64,000 nucleotides of DNA from Pseudomonadota bacterium (GTDB taxonomy: Bacteria; Pseudomonadota; Gammaproteobacteria; Burkholderiales; Burkholderiaceae_C), in contig JAIUPQ010000004.1 in the NCBI GenBank assembly GCA_020161145.1, positions 186,001-250,000 on the forward strand, in the 5' to 3' direction. The notes beneath the pieces are model-generated. The model saw only the letters and a list, made by a program, of their open reading frames with translations, did no database searches and was not told the DNA's origin. This document shows positions 34,498 to 41,451 of this stretch, in pieces (within the stretch, counting starts at the first letter, position 1; every line of letters begins with the position of its first letter). Made by a program: the position numbers and the translations under genes.

Positions 34498-34846
34498 GTG
34501 CCGCGCCAGTGGTGACGCCCGAGCAGGCGGAGATTGCCCGGCTGCGAGCCGAGGTGGTGCGGCTGAAGATGGAGCGCGATATCGAAAAAAAGCCTCGGCG
34601 TACTTTGCGCAGGACGTGCTGCAAGGTACGCCTGGATACGCTCGGTGAAGGGGCGCTGGCCGATCACACTGATGTGCGAGGTGCTGGAGGTCAGCCCCAG
34701 CGGGTACTTCAGCTGGAGTGCGGCTGAACGCCGACCTGCAGGAGGCCCCAGACGTGGCCACAGCGACGAGGCACTGCTGGCGCACATCCGGGCCATCCAC
34801 GAGCAACTGCGAGCCGGGTACGGCCGGCCGCCATTCATCCTCAGCG
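34498..34846 (+). mobile_element. IS3-family remnant, orfA end and orfB start
   Basis: The plus strand encodes the leucine-zipper end of an IS3 OrfA (VTPEQAEIARLRAEVVRLKMERDI). A run of seven A and a G at 34585-34592 follows, an A AAA AAG slippery heptamer like those used for programmed -1 frameshifting in this family. In the next frame comes KKASAYFAQDVL. The N-terminus of OrfB follows: RYAWIRSVKGRWPITLMCEV, LEVSPSGYFSW, and SDEALLAHIRAIHEQLRAGYGRPP. Similarity stops at 34846, before the DDE catalytic core. The 5' end of orfA and the left inverted repeat are also absent. It is a dead fragment. Confidence 0.8.
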
Positions 34847-35016
34847 CCACCACCGGGCCTTTCCCACAAACGGATCAGATCGCGGCTTCGCGCGATCCAT
34901 CCTTGCTCGTTAGCCGTCACTGCCGCGCCGGGGTTGATATGTCTGGGGAAGCGCTGATAGCATTCGATCCCTTCACGTACCACCCGGTCCAGCTTAGGAG
35001 GTTGTCGGCATGAATC
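34847..35016. other. Gene-free stretch between IS3 remnant and lysE
   Basis: No open frame here looks real. It holds GTTAGCCGTCA at 34909-34919, which recurs inverted at the end of the lysE gene, and an AGGAGG ribosome-binding-like sequence near 34998 that is too far from the LysE ATG at 35017 to be ideal. Confidence 0.5.
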
Positions 35017-35628
35017 ATGTTCGACAGCTCTGCGTTTGCGCAAGGACTGGCCCTTGGCCTGGGGATGTTTGTCTGCCCCGGCCCGAAGGATCTGGTCATT
35101 CTCCGGCAAGCCCTGCTTCGCCGTCCCACTGCGGAGTTGCTGGCCGCTGGCGTGGGCAGTGACGCGCTCCTGATACTCGTTGGGATGGCGGGCGTTTCGG
35201 CGGCACTTCGGGAGGCACCGCAACTGCAGCAAGCGGCAATGTGGGCCGGCGTTGCGCTACTGGTCTGGCACGGAGCGCTGGCATCGTGGCGCGCAGTTGC
35301 TGGCCCAGCGCAGCAAGCAGCACCATCCGTCGTGGGCGGACTGGATGGGCGCCCGGCGCTGCTGCTCGCTTCGTTCGTGAATCCCCTTGCGTGGCTGGAC
35401 ACCGTTCTTGTGATTGGAACTGCAGGGGCACTGTTGCCGAGCGCGGCCCAAGCGAGCTACGTCGGTGGAGCGGTCACTGCTTCCGCAGCGTGGTTTGCTT
35501 CGTTGATCTTTGGCGCCCGAAACGCGGCGCGCTGGATGACGCAGCCGCGATCTTGGCAAGTGTTGGATGCGTTCGCCGCGGCAGCGATGATCGGCCTCGC
35601 GACGTACATCGGCAGTGGCCTTGTGTGA
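35017..35628 (+). CDS. LysE/ArgO-type amino-acid exporter
   Basis: 203 aa with about six hydrophobic segments. It has GLALGLGMFVCPGPKDLVILRQALLRR near the N-terminus (the CPGP motif of the LysE superfamily) and LLLASFVNPLAWLDTVLVIG in the second half. The family exports basic or other amino acids; FVNPLAWLDT resembles ArgO/LysE proper. It is the only plus-strand gene in this part of the patchwork. Inverted GTTAGCCGTCA/TGACGGCTAAC sequences flank it, the second sharing the stop codon. Confidence 0.85.
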   Translation: MFDSSAFAQGLALGLGMFVCPGPKDLVILRQALLRRPTAELLAAGVGSDALLILVGMAGVSAALREAPQLQQAAMWAGVALLVWHGALASWRAVAGPAQQAAPSVVGGLDGRPALLLASFVNPLAWLDTVLVIGTAGALLPSAAQASYVGGAVTASAAWFASLIFGARNAARWMTQPRSWQVLDAFAAAAMIGLATYIGSGLV

Positions 35629-35668
35629 CGGCTAACGTCCGCTTGAAGGAGGGGCTTGCGTCACCGAT

Positions 35669-36190
35669 TTATTTCTCGAGGAAGCCGAGTTTGGCTGATC
35701 CCTTTACCTCAACCTTTTGGCCGACAACCGTCTTGCTAGTTGCTTCTTCAACCCAAACTGCAGAGTAAGTCTCACCAAACTCTCCACGTACGACGTAGAT
35801 CGCATTAGGTTCGGGAATGAACTCTACCGTACCTTTGACTTGGTAAACAGTGCTGGTCAGCGCTTGAATCGGTGCGGCGAAGACAGTCCTTCCCCTTACT
35901 CCAACCTTTATCGGCTTGCTCGCGACAATTGGTCTGCCAAATTGCACAGTAGTCAATGCAAATCCTCTGCCTTGGCTGGCTTGTTGCGATCGCCTTATCG
36001 CGTTATCTACGTCTTTGCCGTCGAGCTGTTCCGCGACGAACATGTCGGACTTTGAGTCGCTATGGATAACCACTGAGTCGTCCAGCCTAGCTTGCGGGCC
36101 AGAGTAGCTTTCAGGTATCGACGGCGCGACAGTTGCACACCCCGACAGGACAAGAATCGACAGGACGATGGAAAGACGACGACCGATCAA
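35669..36190 (-). CDS. Lipoprotein of unknown function
   Basis: 173 aa. A lipoprotein signal is clear: short basic N-terminus (IGRRL), hydrophobic SIVLSILV and lipobox LSGC at about residue 17, so the mature protein is probably anchored in the outer membrane. The mature part (SYSGPQARLDDSVVIHSDSKSDMFV, IYVVRGEFGETYSAVWVEE) looks beta-rich and resembles no family I can name. I chose TTG 36190 because AAGGAG lies six bases ahead; a longer ATG start would put the signal peptide in the middle. Base composition is visibly lower in G+C than in core genes. Confidence 0.75.
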   Translation of the reverse strand: MIGRRLSIVLSILVLSGCATVAPSIPESYSGPQARLDDSVVIHSDSKSDMFVAEQLDGKDVDNAIRRSQQASQGRGFALTTVQFGRPIVASKPIKVGVRGRTVFAAPIQALTSTVYQVKGTVEFIPEPNAIYVVRGEFGETYSAVWVEEATSKTVVGQKVEVKGSAKLGFLEK

Positions 36191-36296
36191 GATGGACTCC
36201 TTAGTAGTGGCCGGATGCCGATTGTGACGCAAACCAGGCCTGGTGGCCCGCTGCTGGCGCTCCGGGTGAGCGAGGGGCATCGCTCTTCAGAAGGAA

Positions 36297-36776
36297 CTAT
36301 TGCTTCTTTTCAATCTCCGGGGCAGACGCCGCCATCGCGGGCGGTACTGGTAGACCCTCTTTCTCATCTCGGCGATCAAACGTCACTGACTTACCAAACA
36401 TCAACTGCATCCACGTTGGATACGTATAGGCTGTTCCGCGATTGTGATCAACGATCATTCCAATGCCTCCACCAAGCAGGATGTTGCCAAACATTCCACC
36501 GTTCACCCTGGATGTCGCTCTAGCCAAAGCTTCCGGATTTGTTGGGTGCTTGCAGACAATTTCGAGATTTTTATTTGATCTTCGGACGTTTGCGATGTCG
36601 CCTGACTTGACCGTGGTGGAGGCTTTGTCATTGGTAAGAGTACAATCTGCTCCGGTTACGAGTTCGCCGGCTTCTGACTTTGTCTCGATCTTTATTGGAT
36701 GAGTTGTATCGTTTACGACTGATGCACAGCCCGAGAACAAAACTGCAGTCGATGCGACGAGAAAAACAGACTTCAT
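36297..36776 (-). CDS. Lipoprotein of unknown function
   Basis: 159 aa. MKSVFLVASTAVLFSGCASVVNDTT in outline is a lipoprotein signal with lipobox FSGC. The mature part (IKIETKSEAGELVTGADCTLTNDKAS, then LGGGIGMIVDHNRGTAYTYPTW) resembles small outer-membrane-associated lipoproteins with a glycine-rich C-terminal segment, but I cannot assign a function. ATG 36776 is chosen; an ATG three codons earlier is possible. Low G+C for this genome. A GTTAGGC sequence (cassette core-like) lies about 94 bases upstream at 36876-36870 on the coding strand. Confidence 0.75.
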   Translation of the reverse strand: MKSVFLVASTAVLFSGCASVVNDTTHPIKIETKSEAGELVTGADCTLTNDKASTTVKSGDIANVRRSNKNLEIVCKHPTNPEALARATSRVNGGMFGNILLGGGIGMIVDHNRGTAYTYPTWMQLMFGKSVTFDRRDEKEGLPVPPAMAASAPEIEKKQ

Positions 36777-36917
36777 GAATTCCATCCATGGTTTTGCATG
36801 TGAGTACGTGCCGACCAAGTCGACGAAGCGATTCTGACATGGCGAGGGCCGCAGAATGTCGCACGCGATGCCTAACAGTCAGCGTTTGTCTGCCGCCGCA
36901 CTGTGCTGGCGAAGCGG

Positions 36918-37188
36918 CCGAGCGGAGCGACCCTGGCAAGCCATGGCAGAACGGGGCCGACGAGCGCTTCAACGGTAAGCTCCGCGACGAATGCCCATCG
37001 CTCGAATGGTTCAGATCGCGCAAGGAGGTCGCCGTCATCATCGAAGCCTGGCGCCGGCACTACAACACCGTGCGCCCCCATAGCAGCCTGACTACCTGAC
37101 CCCCGCACGAGTTCAAGCTGCACAATCCCACTCACCCCAACCGAGCCGTCTTACAGGAATAACTGGCTCGAAAAAACCGAGCAGGTCA
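36918..37188 (+). mobile_element. IS3-family remnant, orfB 3' end with right inverted repeat
   Basis: The plus strand encodes the end of an IS3 transposase: SDPGKPWQNGADERFNGKLR, DECPSLEWFRSRKEVAVIIEAWRRHYN in part, VRPHSSL, then, after two compensating indels (one base lost before TACCTG, one C gained in the C run), PHEFKLHNPTHPNRAVLQE and TAA. The element ends in GAGCAGGTCA at 37188, a typical IS3 terminal repeat. It is in the same orientation as the remnant at 34.5-34.8 kb. About 150 residues of the catalytic core are missing between the two, so they may be parts of one element or of two. Confidence 0.8.
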
Positions 37189-37190
37189 AT

Positions 37191-38747
37191 CTAGTCTGCC
37201 GCCTGCGCCCACATTACCGGGCTGCGCAGCGCACCCCACAGGAGCTGCAAATTGGTTCGAAGGCTGCCCGCTTGGTCTTCTGCAAACGTCAGCAATTTGT
37301 CCAACGCGGCACGATTAAGGTAGTGTCCGTTGAAGAATAGGCCTGCAATTTGTTGGGTGCTACGGATATCGGCGAGCGGATTGGCATCCAGCAGGACCAT
37401 GTCGGCAACCTTGCCCACCTCGATGGATCCGTATTCCTGAGCCTTGCCGCTGAACCGCGCTGCGTCAATGGTTGCACTGCGCAACGCGTCTATCGGGGCC
37501 AAGCCGGTGCGCACAAGCTCGGCAAGTTCATCGTGGATTGCAAACCCAGGGAAAACGTAGGTGTCGCCAGAATCGGTTCCAGCCACGATCCGAACGCCCG
37601 CTTTGTGGGCCTTGTGCACGTTGTCCATCGCAAGCCGATACAGCTCTGCATCCACGTCGCGACCCGATGCATGCTTGGCATGCGCCACAGCGCTATCAGC
37701 ATCCCATTGCCATAGCCCTGACCAAAAGAGGAACGGGATATAGCGCTGGCGCGGGTCCTCGCGGAAATCTGGCTTGCTGGCCAGCGCGGTCATGCGGAGC
37801 ACCTGCAGGGTTGGTGTCCACCAGGTTTCGGATGCTGCCATTTCAGCCATGAGTTCGGCGCAGCGCACGGGATCATGCTCGTCAATGAACCGGGCGCGCA
37901 TGTCGGTGGTGTAAGCAGCCATCGGATTCGGCAAGGCTCGAAACTCGGCGGCACCCCGATAGCATTCAAACAAGAAAATGCGGGGGTGCTCGACACTGTG
38001 CTGGCCGGCGGCTAGCGCCGTTCTGAGTGGAACCCGCACGGGCAGATGTCCCGCCACCAACAGCCCCTGCTTTGAAGCTTCTACGGCAAGTGCCCCGTAT
38101 GCCGCCACCGAGACATTGGTGTAGGTCTTCAGCACATCGACGCCATCGTTGGCATGATGCGCTACAAGTGTTTGGGCTTCGTCCGCGTTTCGCGCCATGA
38201 AGAATACAGGTGCGGCAGCGGGCACGCCTTGCTCGCCGTTGATTGCAAAACTGCTTCGCATGATGTAGCGGGGCGCGAGGTGACTGTGATTCTGCAGTCC
38301 CGCTCGCCAGCGTTCGATGTCCTCGCCGCACGCGACGAAGCTATCAGGAAGGGCTGGGCATCCCCACATTTCGCGCACGCCAGTCACGCCATTGGCAATA
38401 AAGAGGGGATGTGTGTATTGCGGTGAAATTTTGAGCGAATGGACGTGCATGTCCCACAGACCCGGGATCAAGTACTTTCCAGTGCCATCCACAACGAAGA
38501 GGTCGCGCTGCACGATTTCGGGGGGACTCGCGCCGATGGAGCTAATGCGCCCGTTGCGGACAACGACATCACGGCCAGGAACGATTCGGTTGTTGACCAC
38601 ATCAACTATCGCGACATTCCTGATGGCGAATTCGCCGGTGATACCGGGTTGCGGCATTGGGGGCAACGGCCAGTTCAGCAATGCCACCAGCACGACCGAG
38701 AGTGCGATGGTTAGCCCGACGAGGGTTGCAAGCAGTTTTCTGATCAA
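37191..38747 (-). CDS. Amidohydrolase-family metalloenzyme, membrane-anchored
   Basis: 518 aa. An N-terminal hydrophobic anchor (LLATLVGLTIALSVVLVALL) precedes an amidohydrolase barrel: GLWDMHVHS (HxH metal motif), Lys in VDVLKTYTNVS, VAGHLPV, HSVEHPRIF and the metal Asp in IVAGTDSGD. The composite domain closes with SIEVGKVADMVLLDANPL. It resembles imidazolonepropionase-like hydrolases of unknown substrate. The start is TTG 38747 with GAGG ahead. The stop TAG lies three bases from the end of the IS3 remnant, so the last residues may come from DNA altered by the insertion. Confidence 0.82.
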   Translation of the reverse strand: MIRKLLATLVGLTIALSVVLVALLNWPLPPMPQPGITGEFAIRNVAIVDVVNNRIVPGRDVVVRNGRISSIGASPPEIVQRDLFVVDGTGKYLIPGLWDMHVHSLKISPQYTHPLFIANGVTGVREMWGCPALPDSFVACGEDIERWRAGLQNHSHLAPRYIMRSSFAINGEQGVPAAAPVFFMARNADEAQTLVAHHANDGVDVLKTYTNVSVAAYGALAVEASKQGLLVAGHLPVRVPLRTALAAGQHSVEHPRIFLFECYRGAAEFRALPNPMAAYTTDMRARFIDEHDPVRCAELMAEMAASETWWTPTLQVLRMTALASKPDFREDPRQRYIPFLFWSGLWQWDADSAVAHAKHASGRDVDAELYRLAMDNVHKAHKAGVRIVAGTDSGDTYVFPGFAIHDELAELVRTGLAPIDALRSATIDAARFSGKAQEYGSIEVGKVADMVLLDANPLADIRSTQQIAGLFFNGHYLNRAALDKLLTFAEDQAGSLRTNLQLLWGALRSPVMWAQAAD

Positions 38748-38792
38748 GCGCGGCCCTCAGTTGAAGTGAACCATCGCAAGGCATCGTGGTGA

Positions 38793-38870
38793 GTCCTACC
38801 GCAGAGTTAACCGGCTCGCGGAGGCCAGGCTGCCTTGCCGTAGCGAGTCCGGTTGAGCGACATGTTAGGC
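38793..38870 (-). repeat. Integron attC-like recombination site, downstream of the GNAT gene
   Basis: On the minus strand it begins GCCTAAC (RYYYAAC core). Arms AACCGGACTCGC and GCGAGCCGGTT pair apart from one unpaired A, the extrahelical base characteristic of attC hairpins. It ends GGTAGGAC, a degenerate form of GTTRRRY. Total length is about 78 bp, with a 20-odd base variable terminal structure. Position and orientation fit a cassette carrying the minus-strand GNAT gene. Confidence 0.7.
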
Positions 38871-38871
38871 C

Positions 38872-39312
38872 TCAGCGTGGGCTCGCATCCAGCTTCTTCT
38901 GCATGGTGTGCTTTGCGACACCATTGGCAAAGCCTTCGGTACGAAGCACCTCTGTGTAGCCGAGCGCGCCATAGAGAGCCGGCGCTTGAAAGGTGAACGT
39001 GTCAAGGTAGACGAGTTGGCAACCTCGGCGCTTGGCTTCCGCCTCAAAGGACCGCATCAGTTCAGTACCCAGGCCTTTGCCTCGCTGCACATCCGCGACC
39101 CACAGTTGCTGAAGCTCGCAACAGAGACCCCAGGTCCTACCGATTGCGCCGCCGCCAACGTTTCCGCTTTCGTCCGCTGCGATCACGTGCAGTGGCCGAA
39201 CGTCGCTGAGTGGCCCAACCGCGACGTTGTATTCGCTGAGGCCTTCGTCTACGGCAGCGATTGCTGCTTCCGAGGCAGGTGACTGAACAGAAATGCGGAG
39301 TTGGCGTGACAT
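38872..39312 (-). CDS. GNAT acetyltransferase in an integron-cassette-like unit
   Basis: 146 aa. GNAT features: LQQLWVADVQRGKGLGTELM (acetyl-CoA loop R/QxxGxG/A), EAEAKRRGCQLVYLDTFTFQAPALYGALGY. The family acetylates amines of small molecules or proteins; the LCCELQQLWV and FQAPALYGALGY pattern is common in cassette-borne and plasmid-borne GNATs. ATG 39312 (MSRQLR) lies 12 bases after the core GTTAGGC (39330-39324), a normal spacing for a gene cassette. It is flanked by attC-like sites on both sides. The substrate is unknown. Confidence 0.85.
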   Translation of the reverse strand: MSRQLRISVQSPASEAAIAAVDEGLSEYNVAVGPLSDVRPLHVIAADESGNVGGGAIGRTWGLCCELQQLWVADVQRGKGLGTELMRSFEAEAKRRGCQLVYLDTFTFQAPALYGALGYTEVLRTEGFANGVAKHTMQKKLDASPR

Positions 39313-39323
39313 GGATCTCTGGG

Positions 39324-39387
39324 GCCTAACGTGTTCTGGGGCGCACGCCACCGCACCCTAACACCGAGTGTGCGCCACAACGTCGGC
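39324..39387 (-). repeat. Integron attC-like recombination site, upstream of the GNAT gene
   Basis: On the minus strand it ends in a perfect core GTTAGGC (39330-39324). Inverted arms GGCGCACAC and GCGTGCGCC lie inside, and the outer GCCGACG is a degenerate RYYYAAC. Length is 64 bp. It would be the attC of the preceding cassette, whose gene is no longer present. Confidence 0.6.
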
Positions 39388-39681
39388 CGCCCCAGGCTTC
39401 GAACAATCCAGCCCCTATGCGGGCCGGCATGGTCGACCGGATGTCCATGCATCATATGGCGGTGGCTTTCTGGCGCACCTATGCCAGCCCAGCCCGCACA
39501 CCGACAGGCAGCCCCGGATAAACAAGGTGGCTGCGCGGGCAGCGCCCACAGGGTCGCCTGCCGTGCGCCCGCCCGCCCGTCCGCCAGCGGCGGCACCGGG
39601 TGCGGGATGCATGAGTGGCCTGCATGCGCAGACCGCTCTGGCCGCACGCGAGGTGCGGCTCAGGGTCAGGACCGAAACCGA
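39388..39681. other. Gene-free stretch between cassette region and helicase
   Basis: No credible coding frame, RNA or repeat was seen. It marks the boundary between the cassette-like region and core DNA. No integron integrase gene or attI site could be recognised in it. Confidence 0.6.
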
Positions 39682-41214
39682 TCAGGCCTTGCGCGGCCGG
39701 CCAGCCCAGCTGTTGCCACCCTTGTTGGCGAAACGCGGCCGGCCCGCAGGCGCCGAGGCGCCGCCGTGACCACCGGGGTGGCCTTGATAGCCGCCGTGGT
39801 CGCCGCCCGGCCGGCCGCGCGCGTCACCGTGGGCGTGGCGCGCCAGCGGTTGACCGTGAACCGGCTTGCCGTGGTGGTGGTGGGTGGGGTGCGGGCTGGG
39901 TGCGCGGTGTTCGCGTCCGCCGCCCCAGCCGCCGCCAAAGCCCTGACCATGACCGTGGCCCTGGCCGTGACCATGGCCACCGCCAAAGCTGCGCGGGCCA
40001 CGGCCGGCCGGACGGGCCGGTTTGCGGTCGAACAGCTCGGGCGCCGGGCGCCGGGGCTCCAGGCCTTCGACCATGCCCACCGGAATGGGCTGCGTGGTGT
40101 AGTGCTGGATGCGGCGGATCATGGACACGTCGCGGCGCTCGGCCAGTGTGACGGCACGGCCTGAGCGGCCGGCGCGGCCGGTGCGGCCGATGCGGTGCAC
40201 GTAGTCTTCGGCCTTCAGCGGCATGCCGTAGTTGATGACGTGGGTGATGGTGGGCACGTCGATGCCGCGCGCCGCCACGTCGGTGGCCACCAGGATGCGC
40301 AGCTTGCGGGCGCGCAGCATGCCCAGCACCCGGTTGCGCCGGCCTTGCGGCATGCCGCCGTGCAGCGCGGCCACCGAGTGGCCCATCTGGCCCAGGTGAT
40401 CGGCCAGGCGGTCGGCATCGATCTGCGTGCTGGTGAAGACCACGGCCTGGTTCAGGTCGCGCTCGGCCAGCAGGCGCTCCAGCAGCTCATGCTTGTGCTG
40501 CAGGTCGTCGGCCCACAGCAGTTGCTGCTCGATGTGGGCGTGGCTTTCGGTGGGCGCCGAGACGGCGATGGTCTGCACCGCGCCGGGCTGCAGGCGGCCG
40601 GCGAGCTGGCCCACGGCGCCGTCGAAGGTGGCGCTGGCCATCAGCGTCTGGCGTTTGGTGGGCAGGGCCTGGGCGATGTGCTCGATGTCTTCGATGAAGC
40701 CCATGTCCAGCATGCGGTCGGCTTCGTCCAGCACCAGCATTTCCACGTTGGCCAGCACGGCCTTGCCGCTGGCCATGTGGTCCATCAGCCGGCCGGGGGT
40801 GGCGATGAGGATGTCCAGCGGGGCGCGCAGCGCGTTGAGCTGGGCGCCATAGGGCACGCCACCCACCACGCTGGCCACGGCCAGCCAGGGCACGTAGCGG
40901 CCGTAGTCGCTGGCGGCCTTGGCCACCTGCATGGCCAGCTCACGGGTGGGCACCAGCACCAGCACGCGCGGGCCGCGTACTTCGCCGCGGCGGGGTTTTT
41001 GCGAGGGGTCCTGGCGGGCGGCCAGCACGCGCATCAGCGCGGGCAGCACGAACGAGGCCGTCTTGCCGCTGCCGGTGGCCGAGCACACGCGCAGGTCTTG
41101 CCCGGCGATGGCGGCCGGAATGGCCTGGGCCTGAACGGGCGTGGGTTCCTTGTAGCCGGCAACTTGAACAGCGCGCAGCAGGGCTTCATCGAGCCCGAGG
41201 GTGTCGAACGACAT
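39682..41214 (-). CDS. rhlE: DEAD-box RNA helicase, RhlE-like
   Basis: 510 aa. Helicase motifs in order: Q motif EPTPVQAQAIP, ATGSGKT at 46-52, PTRELAMQV, TPGRLMDHM, DEADRML, SATF, VFTSTQ, ATDVAARGIDVP and HRIGRTGRAGR. A C-terminal tail of about 100 residues is rich in Gly, His, Arg and Pro (GHGHGQGHGHGQGFGGG), typical of RNA-binding extensions in this group. It remodels structured RNA in the cytoplasm. ATG 41214 begins the Q-motif domain. A promoter about 170 bases upstream gives a long leader, as is common for cold-regulated helicase genes. Confidence 0.9.
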   Translation of the reverse strand: MSFDTLGLDEALLRAVQVAGYKEPTPVQAQAIPAAIAGQDLRVCSATGSGKTASFVLPALMRVLAARQDPSQKPRRGEVRGPRVLVLVPTRELAMQVAKAASDYGRYVPWLAVASVVGGVPYGAQLNALRAPLDILIATPGRLMDHMASGKAVLANVEMLVLDEADRMLDMGFIEDIEHIAQALPTKRQTLMASATFDGAVGQLAGRLQPGAVQTIAVSAPTESHAHIEQQLLWADDLQHKHELLERLLAERDLNQAVVFTSTQIDADRLADHLGQMGHSVAALHGGMPQGRRNRVLGMLRARKLRILVATDVAARGIDVPTITHVINYGMPLKAEDYVHRIGRTGRAGRSGRAVTLAERRDVSMIRRIQHYTTQPIPVGMVEGLEPRRPAPELFDRKPARPAGRGPRSFGGGHGHGQGHGHGQGFGGGWGGGREHRAPSPHPTHHHHGKPVHGQPLARHAHGDARGRPGGDHGGYQGHPGGHGGASAPAGRPRFANKGGNSWAGRPRKA

Positions 41215-41389
41215 GGTGGTTCTTTCTTGAACGCAAGGCAGCGGCGCCTGGCCAGAGAGGCCACAGACGGCTGCGGTAGGAGGCATCGCCACCGACCGCA
41301 ACAAAAGCTGGTATCGCGTGCTCGGCTGGGTGCCCGTGTGGGGCTTGCCGCGCAGCAAGAAAGGTCAGAGGGGATGAGCGAAAGCGCGC

Positions 41390-41418
41390 ATTCTAGGTGA
41401 AATCCCCAATGCGTGCAA
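41390..41418 (-). promoter_or_regulatory. Promoter of the rhlE-like gene
   Basis: On the minus strand TTGCAC (41418-41413) and TAGAAT (41395-41390) are spaced by 17 bases. Transcription would start near 41383, leaving about 169 nt of untranslated leader before ATG 41214. Confidence 0.65.
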
Positions 41419-41451
41419 CACCCATCCCCGTGCAGGGGTTGACCTACGCCA

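Noticed and set aside
34240-35232. A 330-codon minus-strand open frame across the IS3 remnant
   Set aside because: It runs antisense through the transposase fragment and the start of lysE and has no family resemblance.
36191-36296. A possible attC site between the two lipoprotein genes
   Set aside because: Some arm-like sequence is present (GCTCACCCGGAGCGCC) but no RYYYAAC or GTTRRRY core could be found.
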